Under the pieces are notes generated by a model. It saw only the letters and a program-made list of their open reading frames with translations. It was not told where the DNA came from and made no database searches. From Porphyrobacter sp. (GTDB taxonomy: Bacteria > Pseudomonadota > Alphaproteobacteria > Sphingomonadales > Sphingomonadaceae), in NCBI GenBank assembly GCA_016125555.1, contig WGLN01000006.1, positions 62,001 through 126,000 on the forward strand: 64,000 nt of DNA. Reading direction: 5' to 3'. Shown here piece by piece: positions 63,253-64,000 of this stretch. The stretch's first letter is position 1; each line of letters begins with the position of its first letter. The translations under genes were made by a program, and so were the position numbers.

Positions 63253-64000
63253 TTACGCCGCCTCTTCCTTCTTCTTTTCGCCGCCGAGCACGCGGATCGG
63301 GTCCTTCTTGCCCTCGACCACGTCCTTGTCGATCACGATCTCGGTCACGCCGTCCATGTCGGGCAGGTCGAACATCGTGTCGAGCAGCAGGCCCTCGACG
63401 ATGGAACGAAGCCCGCGCGCGCCGGTCTTGCGCTTGATCGCGCGCTCGGCGATCGCCTGGAGCGCATCGTCGGTGAAGGTGAGTTCCACGTCTTCCAGCT
63501 CGAACAGCTTGCGATACTGTTTGACCAGCGCGTTCTTCGGCTCCTTGAGGATCGTCACCAGCGCCTCGACATCGAGGTCGTGCAGGGTGGCGATCACCGG
63601 CAGGCGGCCGACGAATTCGGGGATGAGGCCGAACTTGAGGAGATCCTCCGGCTCCGACTTTTCGAGCAGTTCGCCCACGCGGCGCTTGTCCGGATCGGCG
63701 ACATGCGCGCCGAAACCGATCGAGCGCTTCTGCAGCCGGTCGGCGATGATCTTGTCGAGGCCCGCGAAGGCGCCCCCGCAGATGAACAGGATGTTGGTGG
63801 TGTCGACCTGCAGGAACTCCTGCTGCGGATGCTTGCGCCCGCCCTGCGGCGGAACGCTCGCGGTGGTGCCTTCCATCAGCTTCAGGAGCGCCTGCTGCAC
63901 GCCCTCACCCGACACGTCACGGGTGATCGAGGGGTTCTCGGCCTTGCGGGTGATCTTGTCGATCTCGTCGATATAGACGATCCCGTGCTGCGCCTTCTCG
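63253..64000 (-). CDS. clpX: ATP-dependent Clp protease ATP-binding subunit ClpX, C-terminal part (5' end outside window)
   Basis: The frame is open to the right edge of the window, so only the last 248 or so residues are visible. They begin in the Walker B region ([38 protein letters not shown]), pass through the sensor and pore segments with [21 protein letters not shown], and end with the C-terminal lid domain ([21 protein letters not shown]). ClpX unfolds tagged proteins and feeds them to ClpP. The ATG inside the frame at 63915 is not the start. clpP would be expected to the right of the window. Confidence 0.95.
   Translation of the reverse strand, partial: EKAQHGIVYIDEIDKITRKAENPSITRDVSGEGVQQALLKLMEGTTASVPPQGGRKHPQQEFLQVDTTNILFICGGAFAGLDKIIADRLQKRSIGFGAHVADPDKRRVGELLEKSEPEDLLKFGLIPEFVGRLPVIATLHDLDVEALVTILKEPKNALVKQYRKLFELEDVELTFTDDALQAIAERAIKRKTGARGLRSIVEGLLLDTMFDLPDMDGVTEIVIDKDVVEGKKDPIRVLGGEKKKEEAA

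Noticed and set aside
1..64000. tRNA genes, insertion sequences, CRISPR arrays, prophage
   Set aside because: No cloverleaf ends with CCA-type acceptor, no transposase or terminal repeats, no regularly spaced repeats, no phage structural gene found by reading both strands.

Overview
The window is high-GC DNA (roughly 65-68%) from an alphaproteobacterium, most likely order Sphingomonadales, family Erythrobacteraceae or a close relative. The pointers are a TonB receptor locus carrying tryptophan-halogenase-like flavoproteins, a ChpT phosphotransferase (CckA-ChpT-CtrA cell-cycle relay), an ATP12-type F1 assembly chaperone, an STAS-fused MlaE, and several short 4-bp ATGA gene overlaps. The taxonomic call rests on gene content and protein style only. 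There is no rRNA, tRNA, insertion sequence, phage or CRISPR array; the one structural RNA gene is RNase P RNA.

Layout. 1-10.6 kb: a starch/maltodextrin utilisation locus with the end of a GH13 amylase, a GH13 alpha-glucosidase, a LacI regulator, two FAD-dependent 'tryptophan halogenase' proteins, a divergent TonB-dependent receptor and a DUF6445-like putative 2-oxoglutarate oxygenase. 10.7-17.5 kb: a lipoprotein cytochrome c, a DUF1499 protein, a CDP-alcohol phosphatidyltransferase, a nucleoside transporter, a VTT-membrane/flavoprotein fusion and a second flavoprotein. 17.7-23.6 kb: an ABC/HlyD/TolC type I export operon whose ABC protein has lost every ATPase motif, facing two exported proteins of unknown function, one of them frameshifted. 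23.7-30 kb: TrmL, an AraC regulator, the gatCAB genes with two small membrane-protein genes inserted between gatA and gatB, an FKBP and ribosomal protein S21. 30-37 kb: an overlapping crcB-rluC-HAD-membrane protein-ATP12 operon facing a four-gene Mla lipid transport operon. 37-43.5 kb: valS, a two-component pair arranged tail to tail, and queE. 43.5-50 kb: a HerA-like ATPase, a TSUP exporter with its TIGR02186 partner, an NfrB/NfrA-like envelope pair with a frameshift, and glyoxalase I. 50-59 kb: a SIMPL protein, a TIGR02001-type porin, a phosphoesterase, UDP-glucose dehydrogenase, rnpB, an amidase, ChpT, a JAMM protein, RluD and RpoH. 59-64 kb: MtgA, a cation-efflux protein, an ECF sigma/RskA anti-sigma/fasciclin cluster, a small tyrosine phosphatase and the C-terminal part of ClpX.

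Most notable: (1) two independent, perfect 11-bp tandem duplications (23291-23312 and 48334-48355), each of which breaks an otherwise clean reading frame that is repaired by deleting one copy; (2) an ABC exporter without Walker A, Q-loop, signature, Walker B or H-loop in an otherwise complete type I export operon; (3) a SigK-RskA-fasciclin set like that of mycobacteria, with a candidate promoter in front of the fasciclin gene; (4) two halogenase-like enzymes and a putative 2-oxoglutarate oxygenase tied to a starch-uptake locus; (5) two small membrane genes, one of low GC, overlapped into the gat operon.
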